64,000 nucleotides of DNA from Pezizomycotina sp. ARF18 (Eukaryota > Ascomycota), in contig AZLU01000046.1 in assembly GCA_002224055.1 (NCBI GenBank), positions 170,566 through 234,565 of the forward strand, read 5' to 3'. The notes beneath the pieces were generated by a model that saw nothing but the letters and a program-made list of their open reading frames with translations, was not told the origin of the DNA and did not search any database. A program made the position numbers and the translations under genes. Each line of letters starts with the position of its first letter. Positions within the stretch are counted from its first letter, which is position 1. This document shows, in pieces, positions 47,975 through 60,231 of the stretch.

Positions 47975-49690
47975 GATGTGAGCTTGAAGGATTGAACGTA
48001 TGCTCTACTTTCTCTTTTGTGATTTGACAGAGAATCTTATATATATATATATATAGTGATAGATCGATGGACAAGTTATATAAATGATATCACGACACAA
48101 TTCGCCATACCTAGTGGCCATTTATATCCACTTCCAAACCGTTAAGTTTTTTTTTTTTTTTTTTTTCCTGGTTAAATGCTCGTACCTCTACGTAGCTACG
48201 CTAAATAGGTTCCAGGCAATACCAGACCCCTATTTATGATCATTTGTTAAAAGCTTCAGCAGTCAATATTAAACTCTTTAGCTTTCGCGAGAAACCCTTT
48301 TTTGTAGAACGTCCTAATACTTTCATATTGCTACAATTGAGCACTTCCTCGAGCTCCATAGGTGGGCAGTAGCTCTTATTTCCACGTGGGTGCTGCATAA
48401 TCTAGAATAAGTTTTACGAGCCCTTTTTAAAATTTTCCGTTTCCACGTTTTTTTTTTTTTTTTTTTTGATCTCGTAGCTTTACGCTATAGATCTAGATTG
48501 AATTTCCCTTTCGCTGAATAACAGTAAATTTTTTTAAAAAAAAAACCTTCGAGATCAGATTAGGCTAACTCTATGGCGATTTTACTCTGGTTAGAAAGAC
48601 CGGCGCTTTGCCATTTTCTTACTTGTGATATTCACAAGCACTAACACATCGAGCGATGTTCCCCGTACCCAGTTTCTATATTTCGCACCACACATGATTA
48701 TTATTTTACTGGTCGCACCACTTCTCCACCACCGCCATCACTGCCGGCTCCCACATCCGAGAAAGCTCAGGGCTGTGTCCTGCACGTTCCACCAAAATCC
48801 CCTTGGCCCCCGTAACTGTCGCGATCACAAGTAACGGGGAGGAATAGCCATGAATCAGTCGCTTAAATCCTTGAAGGAGGGGAACAAGATAGCGAGCAGC
48901 CAAGCAGCCTATCAGGCAGAGCCCCCCCGCTTTGACTTTGACCTTTCAAAGTCTAGAGAGCCCGCCGAGTCGCCGACATGGTCAAGGCACCCAATGAAGA
49001 TACAAGTTTCACAAGACAATTTGTCAAAAAACTAAAGCAAGGAAAACATGAGGAGGATCTGTACAAAATACAGGATTACTCCGCTTTTTCCTTGGATATA
49101 AGAAGAAAAAAAATTTTTGTTTATTTTTGAAGCATCGAGCCAGAACACGACATATAACGCATTGATATTTAATTTCTCCAGCCGCCCGGGGTACAAAAAA
49201 TATCTCCTCCAACGCTCTCCTTGGGCAAACAAAATTGTTTACTGCTCTCTGAAATCGACCAAATTCGAATCAAGGGCTTTCGTTTTCCGAAACCGGTTTC
49301 AAAAATTTTTTGTCCGTTGGCTTTAGAGCTTTTTCTTGACGGTGCTTTCTTTGGGGACGATTTGAGATATACGAAAGATGGTTAATGTTGCCTCGGAGCC
49401 TGCAGCTAGTAGCTCCCGATTAACGTTTTTTTTTTTTTTTTTGAGATTTTCGATAACGAAACTGGAGGATCAAAAAATTTAGGGTTTTTTTTTACTGCGG
49501 ACAAGTTGTTCAAACCTAGCAAAACTTTTTCATTGCAGATTAAGCTCTCGAGGGGACGAACCGTTGTTTTTTTTTTTTTTTTTTTTTTCATCGAATCTCA
49601 TGTTTTGATACTGCTCTAAATCGAACATCGAGCGGTCCACACCACACCTCTCACGAGACCTATCAACATCAAGCTAACCTAACCTACACA
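47975..49690. promoter_or_regulatory. Divergent intergenic region rich in T runs
   Basis: This lies upstream of two divergent genes. It holds an (AT)n microsatellite (about 48031-48053) and long T runs at 48147-48166, 48448-48467, 49426-49442 and 49567-49588. No coding region is recognised; open frames are short and lack family features. Confidence 0.45.
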
Positions 49691-51030
49691 ATGGCAGGCG
49701 CACCACATCGACCGCCACCCGCATAAAAGTCGAAGACGAGCTAGCCTGGCTGCGCATCCTAACCCTCGGCTCCCTCTGCCTCCAATGCTACATCCTCTCC
49801 TCATACTGCACCCTCCGCTCCCACATCTCCCTCTACAAAACCGTCGCCATCCCCCGCTCCCAAATATCCCGAACATCCGCCGCCGAAGCATTCTCCATAT
49901 TAAATTCTGCTGCTGCTTCTTCAATTTTTACTCGCTGATGATAGCGAGGAGGTTGATGGTGTACGCGCAGCAGAGGGGGTTTTGGTTGAACTTTTTCCCG
50001 GTGTTTTGGGGTGCCTTGTGTTGGGAGTTGCGAACCCGAAGGATTATATATTACGGTATCCGGTTGCTGGCAGCGGGCAGATTAGATACGTGTGGAAGGT
50101 ACAGATCGGACATGTGGTTTTCCAAACTATATTATTCCTACTCTTCATCGCGCAATTCCCATTAAGGCGGCCCGCGAGGTCCGAAGACGGCCCTCCGGCG
50201 TCAGTAATGCGCTTCCGCTATCCCGCAACAACGAGCCTAAAAGTCTTTCCGATCCGACGTTACGAACCGTCCCACGACGTGGAAAAACCACCTCGGGCTG
50301 TTCATACTAGCTAATACGGCGCCGATATGGTTACTCTTCGACCTCGTGTGGATGTGGGTTACGTGGTGCATACCCGAAAAACCGCACGGTACGCCCCGCC
50401 GCAGCGCGAACGTCGCGAGCGAGTTTTACAGCTGGTGGTATATTACACGCGTCGGTACGCCGCCGTTTTTGGAACCTGTTTCTACGCCGTTCAAGGTGTT
50501 TTTTTGTAATGTTTTCTACAGCGTAAAATTCACCCGCTTCCGGAAAAAGGTCGATAAAGAAGTCGAGGAGGATACACAACCGGAGATGGTAGAAGAAGGG
50601 AGGGTGTAGTAGTTCCCACGACGGAGGTGCAGGAGATGCCGTCGGATAACGGGAGGCACGAGATGGACGGGACGCCGGCGATGAGCGAGATGGACGGCGT
50701 ACCTGCGCTGCCGGAGCTTGCGCACGGCGGTGGTGTTGGTCATGGGTACGAGCATGAGTATGTCCGCCGAGGCCGTCGAGACCGGTCGTGTACGCGCCGA
50801 GGCGGTACGCACCTGCTGTGCCGCCTAGTCCGGTGCAATACGCTCCTCCGACGCCGATTAGTCCTATGGACCTAGGCAGAATGCGTTCTTTGGAGGTGTA
50901 GGTAGGGCATCTACGACGCCGGCGGGTGAGAGGGTACCGAGTCCGTACATCGTTAGCCCCGTGGCGGGATCGAATTGGAATCCTTGGGGGTTGGAGACGA
51001 GGGACGGCGGGTCTTCGTCGTCGGGATGAT
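49691..51030 (+). CDS. Unnamed fungal multi-pass membrane protein with Pro/Glu-rich tail, frame interrupted
   Basis: Function unknown. The ATG at 49691 opens MAGAPHR. In a shifted frame, KVEDELAWLRILTLGSLCLQ CYILSSYCTLR forms the first helix region. Next come LMVYAQQRGFWLNFFPVFWG AL and, in another frame, NPKDYILRYPVAGSGQIRYV WKVQIGHVVFQTILFLLFIA (50035-50155), a strong helix. Then PIRRYEPSHDVEK leads to a helix LFILANTAPIWLLFDLVWMW (about 50300-50360) and FYSWWYITRVGTPPFLEPVS (about 50427-50487). The C-terminal third is a soluble tail, MDGVPALPELAHGGGVGHGY EHEY, then AVPPSPVQYAPPTPISPMDL, ending DGGSSSSG at 51030. At least four helices are predicted. Several frame changes interrupt it. The tail composition suggests a cytosolic, possibly phosphorylated, extension. 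Confidence 0.6.
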
Positions 51031-51709
51031 ATGAAAGAAGCGTTGAGCAGTATCTCCTTTGTGCTCTGTAGATGATTTTTGGTTCTTTGGTGTTTACTGG
51101 GCTTGTGATTGTTTACATCTTATCGAGACATGATAAAACGAATCAATTTAAGAACTTGGGAATAAATCCGCTTATTGCATAGAAATACTTGAAGGATGAT
51201 CGAGCTTGAAATGGGTAATTGAATTGCCTTTGATCGAAACGGCTCGAGTTGAAGATGTAAACGCTATGCTACTGATAACGACAGGCGTAAAAGCTTGAGT
51301 GAGATACCCCAATGGCGATGGAAGATGGAAACGAATGATATAGAACAAGACGGAATGATATTAAGAAACGAGAGTCAGAAAGGAAACTCCTATACAAAGA
51401 AAGGTGAAAGTTATTTACAAAGAAGATTCGTCTCGACATATTCTAAACATGCAAATTATAAAAAAAAAAAAAAAAAAAAACAAATTCCATGCTTATGCCT
51501 CCAACTGAAATAAAAATAAAATAAGAGTATGGTAGAATAATAAAACGATTTTTTTCAAAGCATATCCCAATAATTCTAAATTAAATCAAGTAACGACCGT
51601 AGCGGGGCTACCTGTAGCCTCTTTTTTTTTGTTTTTTTTTTAACAAAAGAGAACGACAAAAAAAGGAAATAACCAAACCCTCCACCCTCTTCTCACTGAT
51701 TAAACCATT
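51031..51709. other. Convergent 3' intergenic region
   Basis: This is AT-rich sequence between two convergent 3' ends. It contains a run of 21 A at 51460-51480 and T runs near 51621-51641. No gene is recognised. Confidence 0.5.
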
Positions 51710-52686
51710 CTACTGCGCATACCCAGCTCCATGCATGTACGTCTGCTGAGGTTGCTGCGGCTGCGGAGGTACGTACTGCTGCGGCTGCTGGTACTGCTGA
51801 GGCTGCGGTTGATACTGCTGCTGCTGCCCTGATGATCCCCGCCAAACTCGACGCCCGGACTCCCCGTGTCCGCCTTGTACTCCTTCGGATAGCTAATATT
51901 CAGATCCGTCTTGAAATTATTCACCTCCGTCTTAAACTGGCCAACGAACCACCCATTGCGCCTCGCAAGGCAGACAAAAACACCAGCAGCGTAACGAGAA
52001 CGATAACCCGCCGATGCCACCGATATACCGCAACCTGCGCCGTCGTTAACGGCTTCTTCTCTTTCGCCGGTGAAGGGTAGAAGTGGGTGCGGGTTGTATA
52101 TGCTGAAGAAGGGGACTCGTTCACGCCCGACGCGCCGTTGGTGAAAATTACGTAGCGTCGCCGGAGAATATGGAGCTGTCCGGTGTGAACTCCACGAACC
52201 CGAGTTATCTACCGGCCCCCAGGTTTCGACGCTGGGGTCAAACTGCCGTTCCACGCGCGTGGTTATCGCTAAACCCACCGATGAGCTGGACAGGCTTTAA
52301 CAAGCTATTGTTCCCTCTAAACAGCATAATGTTTACAGTCTGGTCCTACGTCGTTCGGCTTCCATTTAACAGTATACGGTTGACCGACCGTTAACGTTTC
52401 CTTGGCGCTGGGGCGATGAAGGCGTTTATCGTGGGCGCGATGGCGTAGGTTGTCGTTATATCGCTCCCGCGACGACGTTTGCTATTACTGCGCGGAGGGG
52501 CGGCGTAGGGGATGTGGTCGGGATTGCGATTGTGGTTGTGAAGACGATGCCGGTCTGCGTGGAGACGGTGGGCGTGCCGTGGATCGTTAGGGTTACGTTC
52601 CGGGAGTATGTTGCAGTCATCACGAGGGCGGAGGCGGAGGAGGCCGCGAGGGCGAGGGATGGGAGGAGGAAGCGTGGGAGGAGCAT
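51710..52686 (-). CDS. Secretory Kre9/Knh1-like domain membrane protein with Gln-rich tail, frame interrupted
   Basis: A cell-surface or cell-wall-related fungal protein is likely; the exact role is unknown. The start at 52686 gives a signal peptide (MLLPRFLLPSLALAASSASA). A Thr-rich segment follows and then the domain opening ETLTVGQPYTVKWKPNDVGP (about 52400-52330), the Y-T-V-x-W-x-P strand seen in Kre9/Knh1-like (PF10342) Ser/Thr-rich GPI-anchor families. After a frame change it reads VNIMLFRGNNSLLKPVQLIG GF, and later EFTPDSSIFSGDAT and GVNESPSSAYTTRTHFYP. A hydrophobic segment near 52050-51980 is the probable membrane helix. The cytosolic part reads FVGQFKTEVNNFKTDLNISY (about 51960-51890). 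The C-terminus (51840-51710) is a Gln/Pro/Tyr repeat such as QPQPQQYQQPQQYVPPQPQQ, ending HGAGYAQ. The family often ends in a GPI signal; this one has a long tail instead. Confidence 0.62.
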
Positions 52687-53592
52687 TGTAGGAAAATATG
52701 GTCTATCGAGGGACTGAATGAGGAGGTGAAAGGAATTCCAGCTCAGCTGACCAGGTGGCGACTGTATACTATATGTTTTAAACAGAATACTATACGATAC
52801 TAAATATTCGACAGATTACCTCCTTCGAGAAGAGAGGAAAGAAAATGAAAAGAAATGAAGAAATGAAGACATGGCCAGAGAAGAAATACGAACGGGAAAA
52901 AAGTCTGGGCATTCGGTCACTTATAATATATAAGAGGATTCACAGTCAGTCATAGGCTGATGGGCCAATTATTGGTTTAAAAAAAAATGCCCTTTTGCCA
53001 GATTCGTGTACTTTTGTTTTTTTTTTTTTTTCTTATGGGAACTTCGTTGGCAAAAATGGATGGTGGTTGAACAAATGATAAATCTAGGGATATAGCTCTC
53101 TTGTGCGTGTTCCTGGATAGAACAAAAATGAAGTGGTGAGGCGTGTATATTTTCTTTTTCCGTAGTCTATAGTATATTTCTGTTAATTCCCCACCTAACC
53201 GCCTCCCCTTGTCCTCTGGTTGGTGCTCCCCGTAGGGATCCTGAGACGTATAGCGCGACCCCTCTGGCGCTTGCCCGCAAATCAACCAATTTTAAAATTG
53301 ACACTACTACAATTTTACCAGAGAGACTAGCAGTAGCCTTGTCGTCTTTTGCTATAAAAAGTAACGGACCACAAACAACAACGCTATATATCTCCACTTT
53401 GTCAAAATTCGGGCAAGTATACCCAAGCACCATTCTCTATCGGGAACTACCTTGTTTCTTTTTCATTCTTTTCTTGGGAAAGTATGGAAACTTTGGAAAG
53501 ATGTGGACTGATAATCTATGTACTGTACTCTTTATGCACGTCGTCTAAAAATCTTTCCCCATTAGCGAAGGCAAAGCAGAAAAAAATATTAT

Positions 53593-53623
<31 letters not shown>

Positions 53624-56600
53624 CCCTTGAGGCGACTCTATCATGGTATAGAATCTATTGATAGAGAGCTTGCTGAAACCTTTCCTGCTCGATCTATAAT
53701 GGAAAGGCGATAAGACAAAACAAACATTCCATTCTTCTATGTCGTATTCTCTTCTCTTGATGTTTGAAAGTATCAGAAGATACTTTTTTAATCATAATGA
53801 GAAAAGAAAAGTGAGGATTTGAAATTATTTCGCTCACTTTTCATTTCTCTTGCCAGGCCGTATTTTCTTTCACCTTCCAGCAAATACAAATCGAGTCATG
53901 GGTATGTATCTCTTGGTCCCCCAGCTGGCCTGCTCTCATTTGCCTTACCCTTGTCGATTAAATTCTTGCTCGTAAAATTAGGCGAGACCAATCAGCGCTC
54001 GTATCTCAGAGGCACGTCGGAAGTCGGACATGCATGGGTAGCAAGGAAGACCGTAGAAAAACACACCATGCACGGCGGTCTTGGCCAGAAATAGTAACAG
54101 CCAATAAGATTGTTACAGCGATTATTTTTCTCAGGGAATATCCAACGGAAGCTGCTTCTGGAAATGGATATACCGTTTTTCACTCTTTTGGTTGTTTTCA
54201 TATTTTTTGGTCTGTTTTTGAGGCGAAGTCTGCTTTGCCGTGAAGAGTTTTTTTCTTCCATGGTTCGTTTTCTTTTTGTTGAACGGGTGCTAGTCTTGCC
54301 TCTGGCTATTGTAGCTGAGGCTCTTTGCGAGGTGCCCTTTTGTCTATACGGACAGCAGACTATTCAATAGTTCGGTGGCAAACAACTATCGTCCTTCGTG
54401 CATATACAACTGAATCACTATTTTGGTTCAGCTCTCACGAATGTCCATAGGCAGAATTCATGGCGGCGAAGTCAAGCCCTTATATCAATTTGTAAAACTA
54501 ATTTTTTTTTGTATCTTTTATCTCTTTTCTTTTTAGGTAGTTGTGGACTTTAGAAGCTTCCACGACGTCGATGCCCTTGATAGCCAAAAATATAATAAAT
54601 AAATAGATAAATAAATACTTAGTAAAAGATAACATTGTCAAAGGAAACAAGACCACCCCCGGTTTGGCGGTTAATTGCCAGGGAAAAGATTGTCGGCCTT
54701 CGTAACCGGCTACCTTTGACATCTGCTGTATGAATCTCTAGAATTATCTGCAAGAGCCACGCTGGGGATTGAAAAGTCTGCACCCGCCGTTTTGTTTTGA
54801 AATTCTTTTCCGTGTGGACTTGCGATCATCAACTTTCCAGCGGGCGGAAGTTTGAAGTGGCTATGTCACAACCACAGGGAAGGAATTCCCCAAGGTCCCG
54901 CTAAGTACAGAGCAGGCATCTCCGCCGGGGCAGAGGCGGCCGCGGAGCAGGTTTTGGCCATTACAATTCCGCTATGAACGCGTTGAAGTCGTTCGATATT
55001 TCCGCGCCTCCAACCTGGAAATTCTCTAGTCGAGGTTGTAGCCGACGACGCCTCAAAGGAGCAGACGCGAACCCATGAAGAGGGTCGTATTCTTCCTGCG
55101 ATACTATAGCTTAGCACGCGCCGCAACTCCCGGCTTACGGACAGGGGGGCGACTTTCCTTCTGCGGCTCTTCGAGTTGTCGCTCTGCTGGAAAAGGCAGG
55201 GCAGGTGGAAGGACCAGGTAGATCGAGGCTATGAGATCCTAAACGTGAAGCGGTTACGAGGTAATCGTGAAGATTCTGGTATTGAAAAGTCGTTAGATTG
55301 CCGGGGAATAGGCCTGTTCTCATGGACAGTAGGCGCCATCTTCGCGCCTTATATAAGGCCCACTTTTCCCCGGTAGACGTACGTCGACGAAGTAACGTCG
55401 GAGAAGTTCGAGAGCTCAAGGAGTAGGAAAGAATAATTGGATAAAAATCGAGAATAGAGAGACATTGTGAACATCGTTGAATTAGGTAAATTCGATGGAC
55501 TTTCTAAGTAATTTTTATAAACGGCTTTCATGATTCCGATCAATTCTGGCATTAAATGTCACCAATTAATTCAGTGTTTTATTTTGCCCAAGATATTAGC
55601 TTTCGAGGGGAGGTCCAGTTTACTACTTTGACCAATGGGCATACAATGTTTTTTTCCGGGCAGCTGTATAACGAATATCCGATTTGCATTAACGACATCT
55701 ACTTCTTTTTCTTTTTTCTGTAAAATCTTTATAAGCCATAGACCTACAGCTTTTGGTTTTGTTTAATCATATAACTCACACTATATCCTCAATATTACCT
55801 GTTTCTTTTTTGGAGAGAACCCTACTATTGATTTAAGAGGGCAGCGGTCCATAAACTGAGTTCGACCTGATGAATGAAACGCGACTGGAAGTTCGGTACG
55901 TCTAGCTCCTTATACATATATTTATCTACTTTGTATCTTGTTGTGGTCGCTAGCTCTAACCTCCAAGACCTTCGGAGCCAGGAACGGAAACATTGGCGGC
56001 GGCAAACGCATGTAGCTCGCAGCCACTTCAAGGGACGCCGTATGCGACTGGAGGCAATGGGAGGTAAATTGGGTAACGAGGCTGGTCGCTGTTCTCGAGA
56101 AATATGCCGGGGAAATAAAGTAAGCATCTCCCTGTTAAAGAAGGACCATGGAATGAACTTAACAGAAATACATAGGCGCCCTAGTCCAGAGAATTCCCAG
56201 CAGAAGCGTGACTTTCGATGGCTTCGTGTCCGCAATGAAGCTAGTGCAGCTGAAACGAAGGCATGCAAAGCAATCGCTTGCGCGGCTTTGAAGGCTTCGG
56301 CAATTTTCTGGAAAGAATACCAAGCCTCGAAGAGAAGGGGCGGAAAGAGAGTCGTCATTCTCCTGCTCACAATCCTCACCTTGCTCAACACCTGATCATC
56401 GAGAAAACGCCAAGGTAGAAAGAGCGGAGCTGTATTCTAGAACTGCGGAGCCGCGACGGAAGCGGTCGGTATTGAGGAGGGTGCTGAGGGGGATAGAGGA
56501 TGTTTTCTCACCGACGAAGCTGTACGAAGGAGTTGTCCCGAGTTGCGTGCATTCGGTGACATTCATTGAGGACCCTTAAGGATTCTGTTAGACTTTCTGA

Positions 56601-58783
56601 TGCTTCGCGGGAGACGCCGGTGCCACCAAGCCCAGGGTATCGACAGAATTATTCAAGATAAACTATACCAGCATTGGTGGGAATATTCATAGTTCTATGT
56701 CTGTTTATTTTTTTCTTTTCGATAAAAGGAGGATTATTGGTATTTCTAACAGACACATGGCCGATATGTAAAATAGATCACGAATTCACGATTCTTTTTA
56801 TCTGCGAGGTAATTTTGACGCTGCATGTCGCGGCACCGAGGGAAAATTGAACTGGACGATATCCTTTCGGCCCAGAACTCAGCTCGATTCCTTCAAGTTC
56901 ATCCACCACCGAGACATGCCTTAATTTTTTATTTTTTTATTTTTATTTTTTATTTTTTTTTACAGTGCTCCTCCATTCAAAACTGTGAACAGGCTCGAGG
57001 TCTTTTACTCCGCCTGAAATATGAGCACAGGAGGTTTCTAGGCGCTTCACTACGTCCAATTACCCCAAGAATCCTTCGCCAGCAAAAACCTGGATTTCTC
57101 GCGTGGCAGAAACAAACCGATAGGCACTAGCCGCAGCTAAACGCACATGCAAATGCGCGATGTATGCAGGAGAAGGCGAAAAAGTGTTTCGGGAAGAGAG
57201 AAGAAATGCATGTGGTGGAGATATCTCGCATAAGGTCTGGGCTCTTTGCCAGCTCAGAATCGCGTTCTAATTGGTGGGAAATTCGGCAGCCAGTAAGCGA
57301 CGCAGTTCACCGATTGTCCAGCGGCGTCGCTGAAGGAATTTCGTGCACGGACCGCTTTTACACCGGATGGGGAACCGGCCTGCACACCAGTCTCATTGAG
57401 CGGTGCTCAAAAAGTCTTCAACTTTCAAGGGAATGAAATAAACGATGCCTCAATAAGGTATCCATATAGCAATCAGATATAACCAGGCATTTCCGCGAGA
57501 TGAATCCTCCAGATCAAAAGACATCTTCATTCTCAATTCGACCGGGTTAGTGGGGAAAGAGCCTCTGAGCGGCCGTGTCCGGCAAATCCTTACATGGTAT
57601 TGCAAGGAGTATTTCACTTGCATTAAAGGCCATGCACCTCGGCGGAGCCGGAAGGGTCATTCAATTTCAAGGAAAGCGGTTACCTTCAAAGGGCACATAG
57701 CAAAAGCGGTATCGTGAAGTGGTGATTGTGAAAGCTTTACGAAGAGTATGCAAATGTCACGAACACTGCACCACTTTTGCTCCTACTGCTGGAGGGCCAG
57801 ACAGAAAGGCTTCCGATGAAGCCGTTCATCAAAAATTAGTAGTGTTAAATGTCACTCCGCAGTTACGTTGAAGCTCCGCGGAAAATCAAATATTTGTATT
57901 GTAGCCTCGTTTTTCTGTTTTGTTGTTGGATTTGAGACACAGTTGGCACATCAGGTTTCGTAAGCTTAGCTTCCGAACAATTAACACAGCCTCGCTCACC
58001 TTTCCATCGCCTCCTGCAATCGGCAACGACTAACGAGCGCGAGCCGTGAGTAATCACGGTATAAGCCTATAATGTGCCATACTATATCCCGAAGTGTTAC
58101 GGGTTATAATTATAAATCCCCCTGTATACGCCTACGTACGCGCGTGTTCAGGCTATTTAGTCAGGATCCTCGAAATATCGCTGCGTAGTGGTCACTAATC
58201 AACCGCATTGCAATGTCATGGATATCGTAGCCTCCTCGAGATTTGCGCCCAGGTTTTTGACGTAAACAAATATGAAGAAAAAAGTTTCTGAGCCTCATTG
58301 TCGCGATCGCTTGAGTTGAATCGCCGACGCACGTCTCGTGTAACGACAAGCCGTGAGGGGCTGTATACTAATAAGAATCTGGGAATATAGAATGTAGCAA
58401 TAATAAACAAATGTATAGCGTTGCGATATTGATATCAGGTTTTCCCGGTTAACCTACAATTAATACATATAGCAAATCGTTTAGGTCAAATAGAGGAGTT
58501 TATTTAGCTTATACGTTAATATTTCGAGATCGCTATACCTTGCTCTGCGGTTGCTTGAATCTTTTCATTATTGATTGATACACAGACCTAGATTTAAGTT
58601 ACCTTGCAAAAGTCTGTGCTACTTCTCGAGAAGAATACAAATCATAGAAAAGAAACAAACAAATACGGCCAATTTCATCGCAACCCACCCGCCAGCTACC
58701 TACTTGAGAACTTTTTTGGTTTTTTTTTACTCCTAGTTATCGATATCATCGAGTATTGAAGAGCCAGCGCGGTACCATAAACT
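52687..58783. other. About 6 kb without a recognisable gene
   Basis: No conserved protein family is seen on either strand. It contains a T26 run (53598-53623) and T/A-rich tracts such as TTTTTTATTTTTATTTTT near 56930. The longest open frames overlap on opposite strands at 55825-56395 (173 and 188 codons). They share no features with known families, and their composition does not look coding. The sequence may hold old transposon remains or lineage-specific genes that cannot be recognised by eye. Confidence 0.4.
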
Positions 58784-59779
58784 ATGGCTGCCAGTGCTCC
58801 ATTCACCGCTGCTCAGGGCATATACCAATCCTCGAGCACCAAAAGCACTAAATATTCCAAGCAACTCATCCTAACGTTGCCAGCGGTATACCATGCTATC
58901 CAAGATGCCGACCGTGCCCTCCAAGCAACCGATAACATCGGCTCCAACTCCTTCAAGCGTTTCCTCGCCACCGACCTCGACGTCTCCCGTCTGAACAAGA
59001 TCCACAAGCACCTCTGGCTCGCCGGCCTCCCTATCTGCGCTCGCGCTTTACACGAGCAAGTCCTGATCGGTAGACGGATAATCGTCACCGAGCGGACGGA
59101 CCTACATCTTATATGGTACTCCAACACAATCTCTATAAAACCTCTTCCGGAGTATCTACTATGCCACGCCGTCTGGAGCGACATCCTCCTCGGCGACACC
59201 GCGCTCTTCGAGTCTGCGAACGGTATGCTGCTGAGTTACCTATGGCTCATATGCTCCCGCAGCGACCTCAAAATAGCGCACGAGAACGGACTATTGCCCG
59301 AAGACATAACATGGGAACTCTGGATATCCTTCACGCGCGCCGTATTCCCGAAATTCGCAGACGGGAGGTTAACGAACGTCAACCCGCGATATTTATACGG
59401 AGAGCTACGCCTGAACCGTCTAAAACTACATATACCGCTTCTGCTCCCGCACGAGGAACTTCAAGACGTTTTTGAGGGGTTATAATTACAAGTATCACAG
59501 ATACTCTTCGTTTTTGAGGAGGAACTTTAGTTGGATGGTGGTGGTTGTGGTATATATCTCCGTCGTGTTGACGGCGATGCAGGTTGGGTTGGGAACGGAG
59601 CAGCTTAGGATAATAAGGCGTTTAATAGCGCGAGCTACGGGTTTACGGTGTTTTCGATACTGGCGCCGCTGTTCGGGACGATGGCGGCGGGAGTTGCGGT
59701 TGGTGGGTTGGTTATCTTTAATGCGGCGTATACGTTCGCGACGAAGGGAAGAGTTAGGGGGTTTATCAGCATGTTTTGA
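58784..59779 (+). CDS. DUF6601 family membrane protein, frame interrupted
   Basis: This family is conserved in filamentous ascomycetes; its function is unknown. The ATG at 58784 gives a single exon of the expected ~330 codons. Signature parts in order are FKRFLATDLDVSRLNKIHKH LWLAGLPICARALHEQ (58948-59060), TERTDLHLIWYSNTISIKPL P (59088-59148), MLLSYLWLICSRSDLKIAHE NGLLPEDITWELW (59225-59320) and NPRYLYGELRLNRL (59382-59423). The C-terminal part has NYKYHRYSSFLRRNFSWMVV VVVYISVVLTAMQVGLGTEQ (59487-59605), then a second helix pair SILAPLFGTMAAGVAVGGLV, ending RVRGFISMF at 59779. Two frame breaks occur. GG at 59608-59609 needs a third G. At about 59478-59481 the GGGG run is one too long or two too short. 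Two to four membrane helices sit at the C-terminus. Confidence 0.88.
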
Positions 59780-60231
59780 TAATAAAGCTGTTAAGGAGTA
59801 TCAACATTAGACGATGGTTCGACTGCTTTACCTTTTTTTTTTTTTTTTGGTCAATAGATGCGATTCGTTTCAACTGTGGAGCAATGTAGATCTACTCGGT
59901 TCTTTGATAGAATAGTTTATAGAATGCACTGAAGCTGTACAAGATTTATGCTTACTGAACGTATAGCGCAGCATGAAATAATGCGAATGATATTTTATTG
60001 AACAGCAGGATCCTTCTGAGACAAGCAAACGCCAATGCGCTTTAGAATGAGTTGCATTAAGTACGGTAAATCGTAATAGCATCAATATTAATTGGGGTGT
60101 TACCTCTACATACACGGACGTTAACATGGAAAGAATAGCTAATTGCATCTAAGATCTTCGGCTTTCGAAGCGTGGTGAAATATTTACAAAATTCTACAGC
60201 TATATGTACTACTCTATGTGGGATCATAAGA
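59780..60231. other. Convergent 3' intergenic region
   Basis: AT-rich sequence between convergent 3' ends, with a T16 run at 59833-59848. No gene is recognised. Confidence 0.5.

Noticed and set aside
55825-56395. Overlapping 188-codon (-) and 173-codon (+) open frames as genes
   Set aside because: No family motif, signal or domain is seen, composition is rich in Arg/Lys/Ser on both strands, and both strands are open at once. This is weak evidence for either, so it is noted only as a finding.
57330-57720. Possible short duplication (TCAACTTTCAAGGG versus TCAATTTCAAGGAA)
   Set aside because: Similarity does not extend beyond about 14 bases and is compatible with chance.
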